A DNA stretch of 45,542 nt, from positions 1-45,542 of the forward strand of contig WAKM01000031.1 in the NCBI GenBank assembly GCA_015523335.1, read 5' to 3'. The stretch is from Archaeoglobaceae archaeon (GTDB lineage: Archaea > Halobacteriota > Archaeoglobi > Archaeoglobales > Archaeoglobaceae). A program made the translations under genes and the position numbers. The notes beneath the pieces were generated by a model, which saw only the letters and a program-made list of their open reading frames with translations, made no database searches and was not told the DNA's origin. Below, one piece after another: positions 7,331-14,454 of the stretch. Each line of letters opens with the position of its first letter. The first letter of the stretch is position 1.

Positions 7331-8050
7331 TTAACCCTTCTTTTCCATAACCTTTGCAAGAGCTATACTGAGCTCATACATAACGACAACTAGGGCAAGA
7401 ATTACCAGCTGACTTATTCCGGAAATATCCAGAGTTACGTTCGTAGCTAATATGAAAACTACCAGATAAACGATCAATCTCTTATCTTTTAGCCATTTCG
7501 AAGTGATTAAACGAATTCTTACGGCTATCACAGCCAAAACCGGAATTTGGAATGCCAAGCCGAATGCGACTAAAATTTTAAAGGCTGAATAGAGCGTTCG
7601 CTTCACCGACAGGTAAGGCTTTGCCCCCATGTTGAACATCATGGCAACCCGGAATATCCTCGGAATTACGACAAAATACGCTAAACCGACACCTACAAGA
7701 AAGAGAACGTATGAGAAAGGTAAAAACGTTTTGACAAATCTTCTTTCGTGTTCGTATAGCCCGGGCTTCACGAACTGGTAGAGTTCGTAGACTACGTATG
7801 GATAGAGAACCACCAGCGTAAGGATAAACGAGAAAGTGAGTTGAGCCATGAACCATTCCGTCGGTGCGTATACATATATCTTCATTCCCTCGGGTAATAT
7901 CGTATTCCAAAAGTCTCTTATCAGATTTCCGGCAAATCTGAACGTTATACCGATTCCGGCGATCATTACGATACTTATACGAACAACCCTTTTCCGAAGT
8001 TCGGCTAAATGCTCCTCGAGCGGAAGCTCCCTATCTTCGGGCGGTTCCAC
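7331..8050 (-). CDS. tatC: Sec-independent translocase subunit TatC
   Basis: This 239-residue polytopic membrane protein is TatC, the twin-arginine signal receptor that exports folded proteins. The family hallmarks are the N-terminal EEHLAELRKR and the first periplasmic/cytoplasmic loop FVKPGLYEHERR, plus the FGLAFQIPVL segment in a later helix. Six hydrophobic segments can be traced. It starts with GTG 8050; a TATA-like AT tract at 8071-8080 is placed for a leaderless mRNA. No tatA gene lies next to it, so the partner must be elsewhere. Confidence 0.95.
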   Translation of the reverse strand: MEPPEDRELPLEEHLAELRKRVVRISIVMIAGIGITFRFAGNLIRDFWNTILPEGMKIYVYAPTEWFMAQLTFSFILTLVVLYPYVVYELYQFVKPGLYEHERRFVKTFLPFSYVLFLVGVGLAYFVVIPRIFRVAMMFNMGAKPYLSVKRTLYSAFKILVAFGLAFQIPVLAVIAVRIRLITSKWLKDKRLIVYLVVFILATNVTLDISGISQLVILALVVVMYELSIALAKVMEKKG

Positions 8051-8094
8051 AATCGCAATTGATTTCGGGCATAATAATATTCCGACCGCAAGAC

Positions 8095-8137
8095 TTATAT
8101 GTCACATTGTCACTAAGACACAAACTGTCAAGGTGAT
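8095..8137 (+). promoter_or_regulatory. TATA box, TGTCA direct repeats and SD of aldolase-family gene
   Basis: TTATAT at 8095-8100 is a likely TATA box. The site AGGTGAT at 8131-8137 is a Shine-Dalgarno 5 bp before ATG 8143, so this mRNA has a leader, unlike most first genes here. Between them lie three TGTCA copies (from 8100, 8108 and 8126), two of them as TGTCAC. They overlap the expected transcription start and could be an operator. Confidence 0.45.
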
Positions 8138-8142
8138 AGGGG

Positions 8143-8937
8143 ATGTGGATAGGGAAGAAGATCAGGATTGAGAGGATAATAAACAGGGAAAGCGGAAACA
8201 CTGTTATAGTTCCAATGGATCACGGAGTTTCCATGGGGCCGATTCAGGGGCTTGAGGACATGCCGAAGATAATCAACGCCGTAGCCGAAGGCGGAGCGAA
8301 TGCGGTGGTTTTGCATAAAGGCATAGTTCCGTTTGGGCATAGGGGATACGGTAAGGACATAGGCTTGATAGTTCATCTCAGCGGATCCACTTCTCTTGCA
8401 CCGGATCCGAACGAGAAGGTGCTGGTTTGCACGGTTGAGGAGGCTATAAAGCTTGGTGCCGATGCGGTAAGCATCCACATAAACATCGGATCGAAGACGG
8501 AAGCCGAACAGCTGAAGGCTCTGGGATGCATAAGCAGGATATGCATGGAATGGGGAATGCCACTGCTTGCGATGATGTATCCGAGAGGTGAGGGCATAAA
8601 TCAATACGATGAAAAGGCAGTTGCCTTAGCCGCAAGAGTAGGAGCGGAATTGGGAGCCGACATTGTGAAGACGAACTTCACTGGTAGTGTAGAATCGTTC
8701 AAGAGGGTTACGAAAGGCTGTCCGGTGCCGGTTGTTGTAGCTGGTGGGCCGAAGATGAAGAGCGAAGCGGATCTGCTTAAGATGGTCGAGATGGCTATGG
8801 AAGGTGGTGCGAGAGGGGTTGCGATCGGCAGAAACGTCTTTCAGGCTGAAGATCCGACCAAAATGACGAAGGCTATAGCAATGATAGTCCACGAGAATGC
8901 AACGGCTGAAGAGGCTTTGGAGTTCCTGAAGAGTTAG
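8143..8937 (+). CDS. ADTH synthase (class I aldolase-like, DhnA family)
   Basis: This 264-residue TIM-barrel enzyme closely resembles methanococcal MJ0400, 2-amino-3,7-dideoxy-threo-hept-6-ulosonate synthase, which starts the archaeal alternative route to 3-dehydroquinate and aromatic amino acids. Shared stretches include [23 protein letters not shown] and GADIVKT. The Schiff-base lysine is Lys176, with Asp26 and Tyr146 in the positions of the other catalytic residues. The same family includes class I fructose-bisphosphate aldolases, so a glycolytic role cannot be excluded from sequence alone. The ADTH partner gene (dehydroquinate synthase II) is not in the window. Confidence 0.8.
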   Translation: MWIGKKIRIERIINRESGNTVIVPMDHGVSMGPIQGLEDMPKIINAVAEGGANAVVLHKGIVPFGHRGYGKDIGLIVHLSGSTSLAPDPNEKVLVCTVEEAIKLGADAVSIHINIGSKTEAEQLKALGCISRICMEWGMPLLAMMYPRGEGINQYDEKAVALAARVGAELGADIVKTNFTGSVESFKRVTKGCPVPVVVAGGPKMKSEADLLKMVEMAMEGGARGVAIGRNVFQAEDPTKMTKAIAMIVHENATAEEALEFLKS

Positions 8938-8990
8938 GATGAGCCGAAATGGTGGAAAGTGTGAAATAAATTTCCCCTTTTTGCTTTTAC

Positions 8991-9389
8991 ATGAGGATCG
9001 CAATTCCGTGCGAGGATGCAAGGGGATTGGATTCAAACGTTTCTATGCACTTCGGAAGAGCGAGGTATTTCGTGATCGCTGACGTTGTCAACGGCAAGGT
9101 TGTTGACGTTAAAGTCGTTGAACTGCCTTTTGCTGATCACGTTCCGGGTCAGATTCCGAGGTTTCTCCACTCCTTGGGAGTCGATACCGTTTTAGCCTAC
9201 GGAGTCGGAATGAGGGCGAGGATGTTCTTCGAGCAGTTGGGAATACGAGTTATAACCGGAGCATACGGAAGGGTTAGGGATGTGCTCGAAGCTTTCCTGA
9301 AGGGAACGCTCGTTCTCGACTTAGATTGGGAGAAAAGGGAAGGATTCCACAAGCACGGACACGGGCACTGCGATCACCATCTCTGGTGA
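8991..9389 (+). CDS. NifX/NafY-like protein with His-rich tail
   Basis: This 132-residue protein belongs to the dinitrogenase iron-molybdenum cofactor biosynthesis family (NifX/NifB C-terminal/NafY-like), small single-domain proteins that bind metal clusters. The family pattern MRIAIPCED through MHFGRARYF and YGVGMRA is clear. The last 14 residues are a His/Cys cluster (HKHGHGHCDHH), a likely metal-binding tail. No nitrogenase genes are nearby, so a role in nitrogen fixation is not supported. A TATA-like AAATAAAT at 8964-8971, about 24 bp before ATG 8991, suggests a leaderless mRNA. Its stop abuts the gyrB stop on the other strand. Confidence 0.85.
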   Translation: MRIAIPCEDARGLDSNVSMHFGRARYFVIADVVNGKVVDVKVVELPFADHVPGQIPRFLHSLGVDTVLAYGVGMRARMFFEQLGIRVITGAYGRVRDVLEAFLKGTLVLDLDWEKREGFHKHGHGHCDHHLW

Positions 9390-9391
9390 TC
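9372..9391. terminator. Inverted repeat spanning two convergent stop codons
   Basis: GATCACC, a 6-bp loop, then GGTGATC form a perfect 7-bp stem. It contains the TGA stop of the NifX-like gene (9387-9389) and the first bases of the gyrB stop (9390-9392, minus). It may fold in both transcripts and act as a shared 3' end, though it has no T-run. Confidence 0.4.
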
Positions 9392-11267
9392 ACACATCTA
9401 AATTCTTTACCTCCTTCGAATGTCTAATTATGAACTCTCTTCTAGCCTCTACATCTTCTCCCATCAGTATGCTGAATAGTTGTTCAGCCCTTAAGGCATC
9501 TTCGATCGTAACTTGGATCAGAATCCTTCGCTTCGGATCCATCGTCGTCTCCCAAAGCTGTTCGGGGTTCATCTCTCCCAAACCCTTGAACCTCTGAACT
9601 TCGGCTCCGTCGCCGATTTTCTCAAGCAACCTCTTAAGCTCCTTATCGGAGTAAACGTAGTAGGTTTTCTTGCCCTTCTTGACTCTATAGAGTGGTGGCT
9701 GGGCTATGTAAAGATATCCATGCTCTATGAGTGGTCGCATGTAGCGGTAGAAGAACGTCAGCAGTAGTGTTCTTATGTGCGCTCCGTCCACATCCGCATC
9801 AGTCATGATAATAATTCTGCGATATCTTGCCTTGCTTATGTCGAAGTCCTTTCCTATTCCAGCTCCGATGGCTGAAGCTATAGCCTTAATCTCCTCATTC
9901 TTCAAAGCCCTAAGAAATCCAGCCTTCTCAACGTTTATTATCTTACCCCTTATCGGCAGAACCGCCTGAAATCTCCTATCCCTCGCCTGCTTCGCCGAAC
10001 CGCCGGCAGATTCACCTTCAACAATAAACAACTCTCTCTCCTCTGGATTCTTGGAAGAGCAGTCCGCAAGCTTTCCCGGCAGGGTAATCGAAAGTTCGCT
10101 CTTCTTCCTCACAAGTTCTCTCGCCCTCTTTGCAGCCTCTCTTGCCTTCATTGCAATCAGACACTTTTCTATTATCCTATTTGCTTCGTTGGGATGTTCT
10201 TCGAGCCATCTGAGGACTTCCGAATAGGTTAGAGATTCCACTACGGTCTTCACTTCGCTGTTCGTCAGTTTTGTTTTAGTTTGCCCTTCGAACTGGGGTT
10301 CCGGAACCTTAACGGAGATAACGGCCGTCAACCCTTCCCTGACATCCGTTCCGCTCAACGGCTTGAACTTTTTGATGTGTTTCTTTCCGTATTCGTTTAT
10401 AGCCCTCGTCAATCCTGCTCTGAATCCAGCTACATGCGTTCCGCCTTCGACCGTGTGTATGTTGTTAGCAAACGCAAATAGCGTCTCGAATTCAGTATCC
10501 GTGAACTGCAGAGCAACTTCAACCATTATTCCGTTCCTCTCTCCGGAGAAGTAAATTATATCATGCAGAACGGGCTTATTCTTGTTCAAAAGGGCTACGA
10601 ATTCTCTTATTCCTCCCTCAGAATAAAACTCCTCTTTTCTGCCGTTTCTCTCGTCTATTAGGGTTATTCTTATGCCTTTGTTGAGAAAAGCTAGCTCTTT
10701 CAATCTTTGGGCAACTATCTCATAGCTGAATTCCGTAACCTCGAATATCTCTGGATCGGGTTTGAATCTAATCTTAGTTCCGGTATCTTCGGCTTTTTCC
10801 ACAACCTTAAGCTGGGTTACCGGCTTACCTCTTTCGTATCGTTGGTAGTAAACTTTACCGTTTCTCTTAACCCAAACTTCGAGCCATTCCGAGAGAGCGT
10901 TCACGACAGACAATCCGACTCCGTGAAGACCTCCTGAAACCTTGTAGGCTTTCCTGCTGAACTTACCTCCGGCGTGTAGCTTCGTCATCACTATCTCCAA
11001 AGCCGATTTCTTGAAAACGGGATGCTCCTCTACCGGAATCCCTCTTCCGTTGTCTTCAACGCTTGCAGATCCGTCTTTGTGTAGAATTACAACTATTCGA
11101 TCGCAGTAACCGGCTAAGGCTTCGTCTATGCTGTTGTCTATTATCTCCCAAAGAAGATGATGAAGTCCTCTAACCCCCACTCCGCCTATATACATTCCCG
11201 GTCTTCTTCGAACGGCTTCGAGATCGTCCAAGACCTCTATTTGCTCCGCTGTATACTGATCTTTCAT
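9390..11267 (-). CDS. gyrB: DNA gyrase subunit B
   Basis: GyrB is the ATPase subunit of gyrase, which introduces negative supercoils. The GHKL ATPase domain shows EIIDNSIDEA, EDNGRGIP and GGLHGVGLSVVN; a transducer domain follows; the TOPRIM domain has EGESAGGSA and the DADVDGAHI metal motif; the C-terminal tail has QRFKGLGEMN. At about 625 residues it matches short bacterial GyrB without an E. coli-like insertion. I place the start at ATG 11267 (MKDQYTAEQI) because a TATAAA at 11292-11297 is 27 bp upstream; a TTG at 11276 is the alternative. gyrA is not adjacent. Gyrase in an archaeon indicates ancient transfer from bacteria. Confidence 0.95.
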   Translation of the reverse strand: MKDQYTAEQIEVLDDLEAVRRRPGMYIGGVGVRGLHHLLWEIIDNSIDEALAGYCDRIVVILHKDGSASVEDNGRGIPVEEHPVFKKSALEIVMTKLHAGGKFSRKAYKVSGGLHGVGLSVVNALSEWLEVWVKRNGKVYYQRYERGKPVTQLKVVEKAEDTGTKIRFKPDPEIFEVTEFSYEIVAQRLKELAFLNKGIRITLIDERNGRKEEFYSEGGIREFVALLNKNKPVLHDIIYFSGERNGIMVEVALQFTDTEFETLFAFANNIHTVEGGTHVAGFRAGLTRAINEYGKKHIKKFKPLSGTDVREGLTAVISVKVPEPQFEGQTKTKLTNSEVKTVVESLTYSEVLRWLEEHPNEANRIIEKCLIAMKAREAAKRARELVRKKSELSITLPGKLADCSSKNPEERELFIVEGESAGGSAKQARDRRFQAVLPIRGKIINVEKAGFLRALKNEEIKAIASAIGAGIGKDFDISKARYRRIIIMTDADVDGAHIRTLLLTFFYRYMRPLIEHGYLYIAQPPLYRVKKGKKTYYVYSDKELKRLLEKIGDGAEVQRFKGLGEMNPEQLWETTMDPKRRILIQVTIEDALRAEQLFSILMGEDVEARREFIIRHSKEVKNLDV

Positions 11268-11291
11268 CTCGATCAATTTTGCAGAACGGAA

Positions 11292-11297
11292 TATAAA
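11292..11297 (-). promoter_or_regulatory. TATA box of gyrB (leaderless)
   Basis: Minus-strand TTTATA in GGTTTATATTCC is centred 27 bp upstream of ATG 11267 and supports that start over the TTG at 11276. There is no Shine-Dalgarno. Confidence 0.55.
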
Positions 11298-11300
11298 CCT

Positions 11301-12068
11301 TCAGTATATTATCCTCTCAAGATCGTCTCCTCCGTAGAATAATTCTTGAATGCCGTCGTATATGTCGTCCATTCCGTAGCCCGTAATTGCAGAAACCGGA
11401 ATAAGCGGGCGGAAGAGTCCTAACTCCCTAAGCATGTGGAAGAGTTCACCGCTTAGAACCTTCTCCGATTCCTTTAGTAGATCATCGTATAAAGCGTCGG
11501 GATCTCTGCTCCACTTAATTATATTCTCCAACTCATGTTCCTCAAGCAGATCGGATTTCGCAAGCACCGGAATTTGGGGGATGTTCAGTCTGAAGATGGC
11601 TGAAGAACACATGAAGAGCAGGGATAGGAAACCAGAGGGGGTTTTTGATATAACTGGATCGAACAGATAAACCATGACGCTGTTCTCCTTGCCGAGCATT
11701 CTTAACAGTATATCGCTACTGCTTCTTAGCGTAAACAACTCCATTTGGCCCGGAGTATCGATTATTACGTAGGGCGAATCCTCGTATTCTATCTCGTCCT
11801 TAATATCTTTCGCTATGGTGCTGATCAAATCTGCTCCTATTATCTGAGCTCCGTTTGGTCCTACTCCGTATTTCTCCATGATGTCGGCAAGTGTGAACCA
11901 ATCTCTAACGTCTATGTCAGGATTATAGGGAAGGTTATCCGCACCAGGATCGAGGTTAACCGTGATGTTGTCCAACTTCTTGAAATCGAGCCATTCTGAA
12001 AACGCTTTCGTGAGGTAAGTCTTTCCGGATCCAGCCGTCCCAACCATGTATATGAACACCTGATGCAT
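11301..12068 (-). CDS. GPN-loop GTPase
   Basis: This P-loop GTPase belongs to the GPN family (archaeal homologue of eukaryotic Gpn1-3, involved there in RNA polymerase II assembly). The Walker A is GTAGSGKT (residues 10-17), the family-defining Gly-Pro-Asn is at residues 70-72 (GVGPNGAQ), the switch II is DTPGQMELF, and the base-recognition motif is AKSD. I choose ATG 12068 (MHQVFIYMVG) over 12086, because a TATA-like TTAATTAA at 12090-12097 is 25 bp from 12068 but would lie only 8 bp from 12086. Length (255 residues) is normal. Confidence 0.9.
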   Translation of the reverse strand: MHQVFIYMVGTAGSGKTYLTKAFSEWLDFKKLDNITVNLDPGADNLPYNPDIDVRDWFTLADIMEKYGVGPNGAQIIGADLISTIAKDIKDEIEYEDSPYVIIDTPGQMELFTLRSSSDILLRMLGKENSVMVYLFDPVISKTPSGFLSLLFMCSSAIFRLNIPQIPVLAKSDLLEEHELENIIKWSRDPDALYDDLLKESEKVLSGELFHMLRELGLFRPLIPVSAITGYGMDDIYDGIQELFYGGDDLERIIY

Positions 12069-12089
12069 AAATGGAAGGATTAACATCGG

Positions 12090-12097
12090 TTAATTAA
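12090..12097 (-). promoter_or_regulatory. TATA box of GPN GTPase gene
   Basis: TTAATTAA is centred 25 bp before ATG 12068. It decides between two candidate starts of the GPN GTPase and implies a leaderless transcript. It falls in the 32-bp space before the next upstream gene's stop. Confidence 0.5.
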
Positions 12098-12100
12098 GAT

Positions 12101-13525
12101 TTAGGAGTATATGCCGAATTTCAACTCTTCATCCTGCACATAGTTCTTCCTAAGCTTCAGCGCTATTTCGGCCTTCATCAGTTCCCTTCCCAAGTATCCA
12201 GCATGGTCAAGCCTTGAAACGAGATCGAGCTCGATGATCGTATCTATTATTTCCTTAGCGGTTTTTCCGATTATAGTCACGTTTTCGTGCTCGCAGACTA
12301 TCTTTCCGTTCCATATCCTGATTCTAAAATCCCCCTTCGGATCTCTGACGAACTTCTTGTTAGCCTTAGCTTCCACGATACTGCCGGAAGGCTTTCTTGA
12401 CGGAACTGCAGTTTTCTCCTTCAGAACGAGAAGATTTAAACCCAAATCCTTCGGCGGAGTCTTTTTGATCTTCGATGCCTTCGCCATGTAGCTTGCGGTT
12501 CTAAGCTCTCTAACGCAACCCCTCGTTTTAACGCTTGCTTCAGTTGTAAATAAGAGCTCCACGCCTATTTCTTCCGCTATGCAAGCCATTACCGCATTTA
12601 TTCCGATCGAATCCGCATCTATCAGCTCTGTAACGTTTCCCACGCCCATGAGAAGTGGTGTTTCGGGATCGATCCTTCTGTATTCGATGTATCTAGCAAT
12701 CGAGCTTGCAACGCCTAAGGGTGGGTCGAGGATCGGATCCGCAATAACCTTCTCCGTTCGTCGCTTTAAAGATTCAACCAGCCTCTTCAACCTTCTTACG
12801 TCTCTTTCCACGACAACAACGGCTACATCCTTAAGCAGTTCCGAACACTCGAGGTTCGAATATGATACGCTCATCACCATGTCGATGCCCTGCTCTATGC
12901 CGATCTCTATTGCTTTTTTATCGAACGTGTCTATGCTCAACGCTTTGCAGTGATCCCTCGCAACCTTTACAGTTCTTCTGACATCGCAAACGTCGAACTC
13001 CAACGGTATTCCCAGATCAATTATATCCGCTCCGCTTTCGCAGTAGTATTCTATTCTCTCTATAAGCTCGTCCTTGCTGAGCTTTGTAGCGTCGACGATT
13101 TCTGCAACGATCTTCGCCCTTCCCCCGATTTCGACTTCGCCGATCTTAAACTTGCATTCCCTCTGAGATTCAACGATTCTGATCGTCTCTTCAGTCTTTA
13201 CAGTCCCAAGAAGTCTGCATGCCGGGATTTCATGTGAAAGCTCGATCTTATTCAAATTTTTCAGAACTAAGGGCAGATCCGATATATGGATCGAGCCCAA
13301 TCTTATCTTAACACCTTTCTCCTCTTCGAGGGATCTCCAATCTCCCTTAGCGAGTCCGGGAACCAAAACAAGATCGTAATTACTTAGGTCGAGATCGCGA
13401 AGGTGAGAAGGAGTTATGAATGCGGCAACTTCAACATCGACAACGTGAACGTCAAATTTGAACTTCCGAGCGAGAGCCTTCACTTCATCTTCCGCGAGCT
13501 TGCCCGTTACAACCAATATTTTCAT
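12101..13525 (-). CDS. Dihydropteroate synthase-like protein (methanopterin pathway)
   Basis: This 474-residue protein has an N-terminal alpha/beta domain (about 1-125), a pterin-binding TIM-barrel resembling dihydropteroate synthase (about 135-370: GADIIDLGIP, LSIDTFD, ADPILDPP, LMGVGN), and a C-terminal DUF-type domain. It matches the archaeal MJ0107-type family proposed to make the pterin-arylamine bond in tetrahydromethanopterin biosynthesis. That coenzyme is used in C1 metabolism by methanogens and Archaeoglobales. The start at ATG 13525 agrees with a TATA-like box 26 bp upstream (13548-13554). Confidence 0.82.
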   Translation of the reverse strand: MKILVVTGKLAEDEVKALARKFKFDVHVVDVEVAAFITPSHLRDLDLSNYDLVLVPGLAKGDWRSLEEEKGVKIRLGSIHISDLPLVLKNLNKIELSHEIPACRLLGTVKTEETIRIVESQRECKFKIGEVEIGGRAKIVAEIVDATKLSKDELIERIEYYCESGADIIDLGIPLEFDVCDVRRTVKVARDHCKALSIDTFDKKAIEIGIEQGIDMVMSVSYSNLECSELLKDVAVVVVERDVRRLKRLVESLKRRTEKVIADPILDPPLGVASSIARYIEYRRIDPETPLLMGVGNVTELIDADSIGINAVMACIAEEIGVELLFTTEASVKTRGCVRELRTASYMAKASKIKKTPPKDLGLNLLVLKEKTAVPSRKPSGSIVEAKANKKFVRDPKGDFRIRIWNGKIVCEHENVTIIGKTAKEIIDTIIELDLVSRLDHAGYLGRELMKAEIALKLRKNYVQDEELKFGIYS

Positions 13526-13560
13526 GGTCGATGATGAAAGATTTCGATTTTAATTGATTT

Positions 13561-13585
13561 TTGCTCGATTCAACGATACGAGCAA
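13561..13585. repeat. 25-bp dyad upstream of the pteroate-synthase-like gene
   Basis: TTGCTCG, an 11-bp spacer, then CGAGCAA form a perfect 7-bp dyad. It lies directly upstream of the TATA-like box (13548-13554) of the gene starting at 13525 and 68 bp after the stop of the YlbF-like gene. The position fits a regulator site; a terminator hairpin for the YlbF-like gene is the other option. Confidence 0.45.
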
Positions 13586-13653
13586 TGAAATAAATTCCGA
13601 CTTAGATAATTAAAAATAAATTAGATAAAATAAAAATTGCTAATACTAATCTC

Positions 13654-14010
13654 TTACCTTCTGTAAACTTCGCTGAGATCCAAATTTATCCTTTCGCTGA
13701 TCAAATCCACGATTTCGCCTAAAACCGCAAGAAGTCTGTTATAAGCTTCAAGGAAGTTGACAACACTCTCTCTCGCATTCAACTTCGACTGAATCTCGGT
13801 TAGCTCGTTTAGAAGTTCTTGGTCGAACTCTCCAGAGAGCTGTTTCGTAACAAAATCCTGCTGTTTCTGCTGGAATTCGACGAGCAACTCCTGTGCTACT
13901 TCATCTTCTTTCAACTTCTGCTCCATCTCGACGAATTCCTTATACTCTTCCAATTCCAAGATTGCATCCGCCAAAGCCAATGCTTTTTCCCTAACAACAT
14001 CTACTGCCAT
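13654..14010 (-). CDS. YlbF/YmcA family protein
   Basis: This about 118-residue all-helical protein matches the YlbF/YmcA (DUF964) family, small coiled proteins that in bacilli form a complex regulating RNase Y and development. The typical layout is an N-terminal helix with ADAILELEEYKEF, a middle EFQQKQQD segment and a C-terminal LEAYNRLLAVLGEIVDLI helix pair. I choose ATG 14010 over 14016 because an AGGTGG Shine-Dalgarno ends 7 bp upstream of 14010 and only 1 bp from 14016. What it does in archaea is unknown. The gene follows rnp4 on the same strand. Confidence 0.75.
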   Translation of the reverse strand: MAVDVVREKALALADAILELEEYKEFVEMEQKLKEDEVAQELLVEFQQKQQDFVTKQLSGEFDQELLNELTEIQSKLNARESVVNFLEAYNRLLAVLGEIVDLISERINLDLSEVYRR

Positions 14011-14074
14011 TTTCATTCCACCTAAACACCTTTCTCACGACTTTGCACTACTCATATATCAACTTTTCCATTTT

Positions 14075-14404
14075 TTATTTTTGATTTTTATATTTATTTC
14101 TTTTGGGACGGATCGGGATCCTGCGTTCGTATCCACAGTTAAGGCAGGTTATTATCACCCTCGATTTTCTCACCCTAACTCTAAACCTTCCCTCTTTATA
14201 CGGATAAAGGCACTTCTTGCAGAAGAGGAGTTTGTAGCGTTTCGGCAACTTCAGCCTATACTTCATCGCTATCCTCCTCGCGAGCTCGACGTAACGTCTC
14301 GCGAGATCGTAATCTTCATCCCTCATTCTTTCCATCATTTCAAAGAGTATCCTGATCCTTTCCTTCGCTATCTTCTTTTCAAGCCTCTTCTCCCTCTTCA
14401 GCAT
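14075..14404 (-). CDS. rnp4: RNase P protein component 4 (Rpp21)
   Basis: This 109-residue, very basic protein is the archaeal Rpp21/Rnp4 subunit of RNase P, which works with Rpp29 on the specificity domain of the RNA during tRNA 5' maturation. It has two N-terminal helices (ARRYVELARRIA) and a zinc ribbon formed by C62, C65, C87 and C90, followed by a basic tail. Length and order of elements are as expected. It is divergent from purB, sharing a short upstream region. Confidence 0.9.
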   Translation of the reverse strand: MLKREKRLEKKIAKERIRILFEMMERMRDEDYDLARRYVELARRIAMKYRLKLPKRYKLLFCKKCLYPYKEGRFRVRVRKSRVIITCLNCGYERRIPIRPKRNKYKNQK

Positions 14405-14425
14405 ATCTCGGCATCATCGGGAATG

Positions 14426-14433
14426 TTAAAATA
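14426..14433 (+). promoter_or_regulatory. TATA box of purB (leaderless)
   Basis: TTAAAATA is centred 25 bp before ATG 14455, with no Shine-Dalgarno before the ATG. It lies in the 50-bp space shared with the divergent rnp4 gene. Confidence 0.5.
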
Positions 14434-14454
14434 GTTGCTTACAAAGTCGGAAAT

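Noticed and set aside
13531-13560. ATGATGA, a possible C box of a C/D guide RNA
   Set aside because: No D box (CTGA) at a suitable distance and no symmetric C'/D' boxes.
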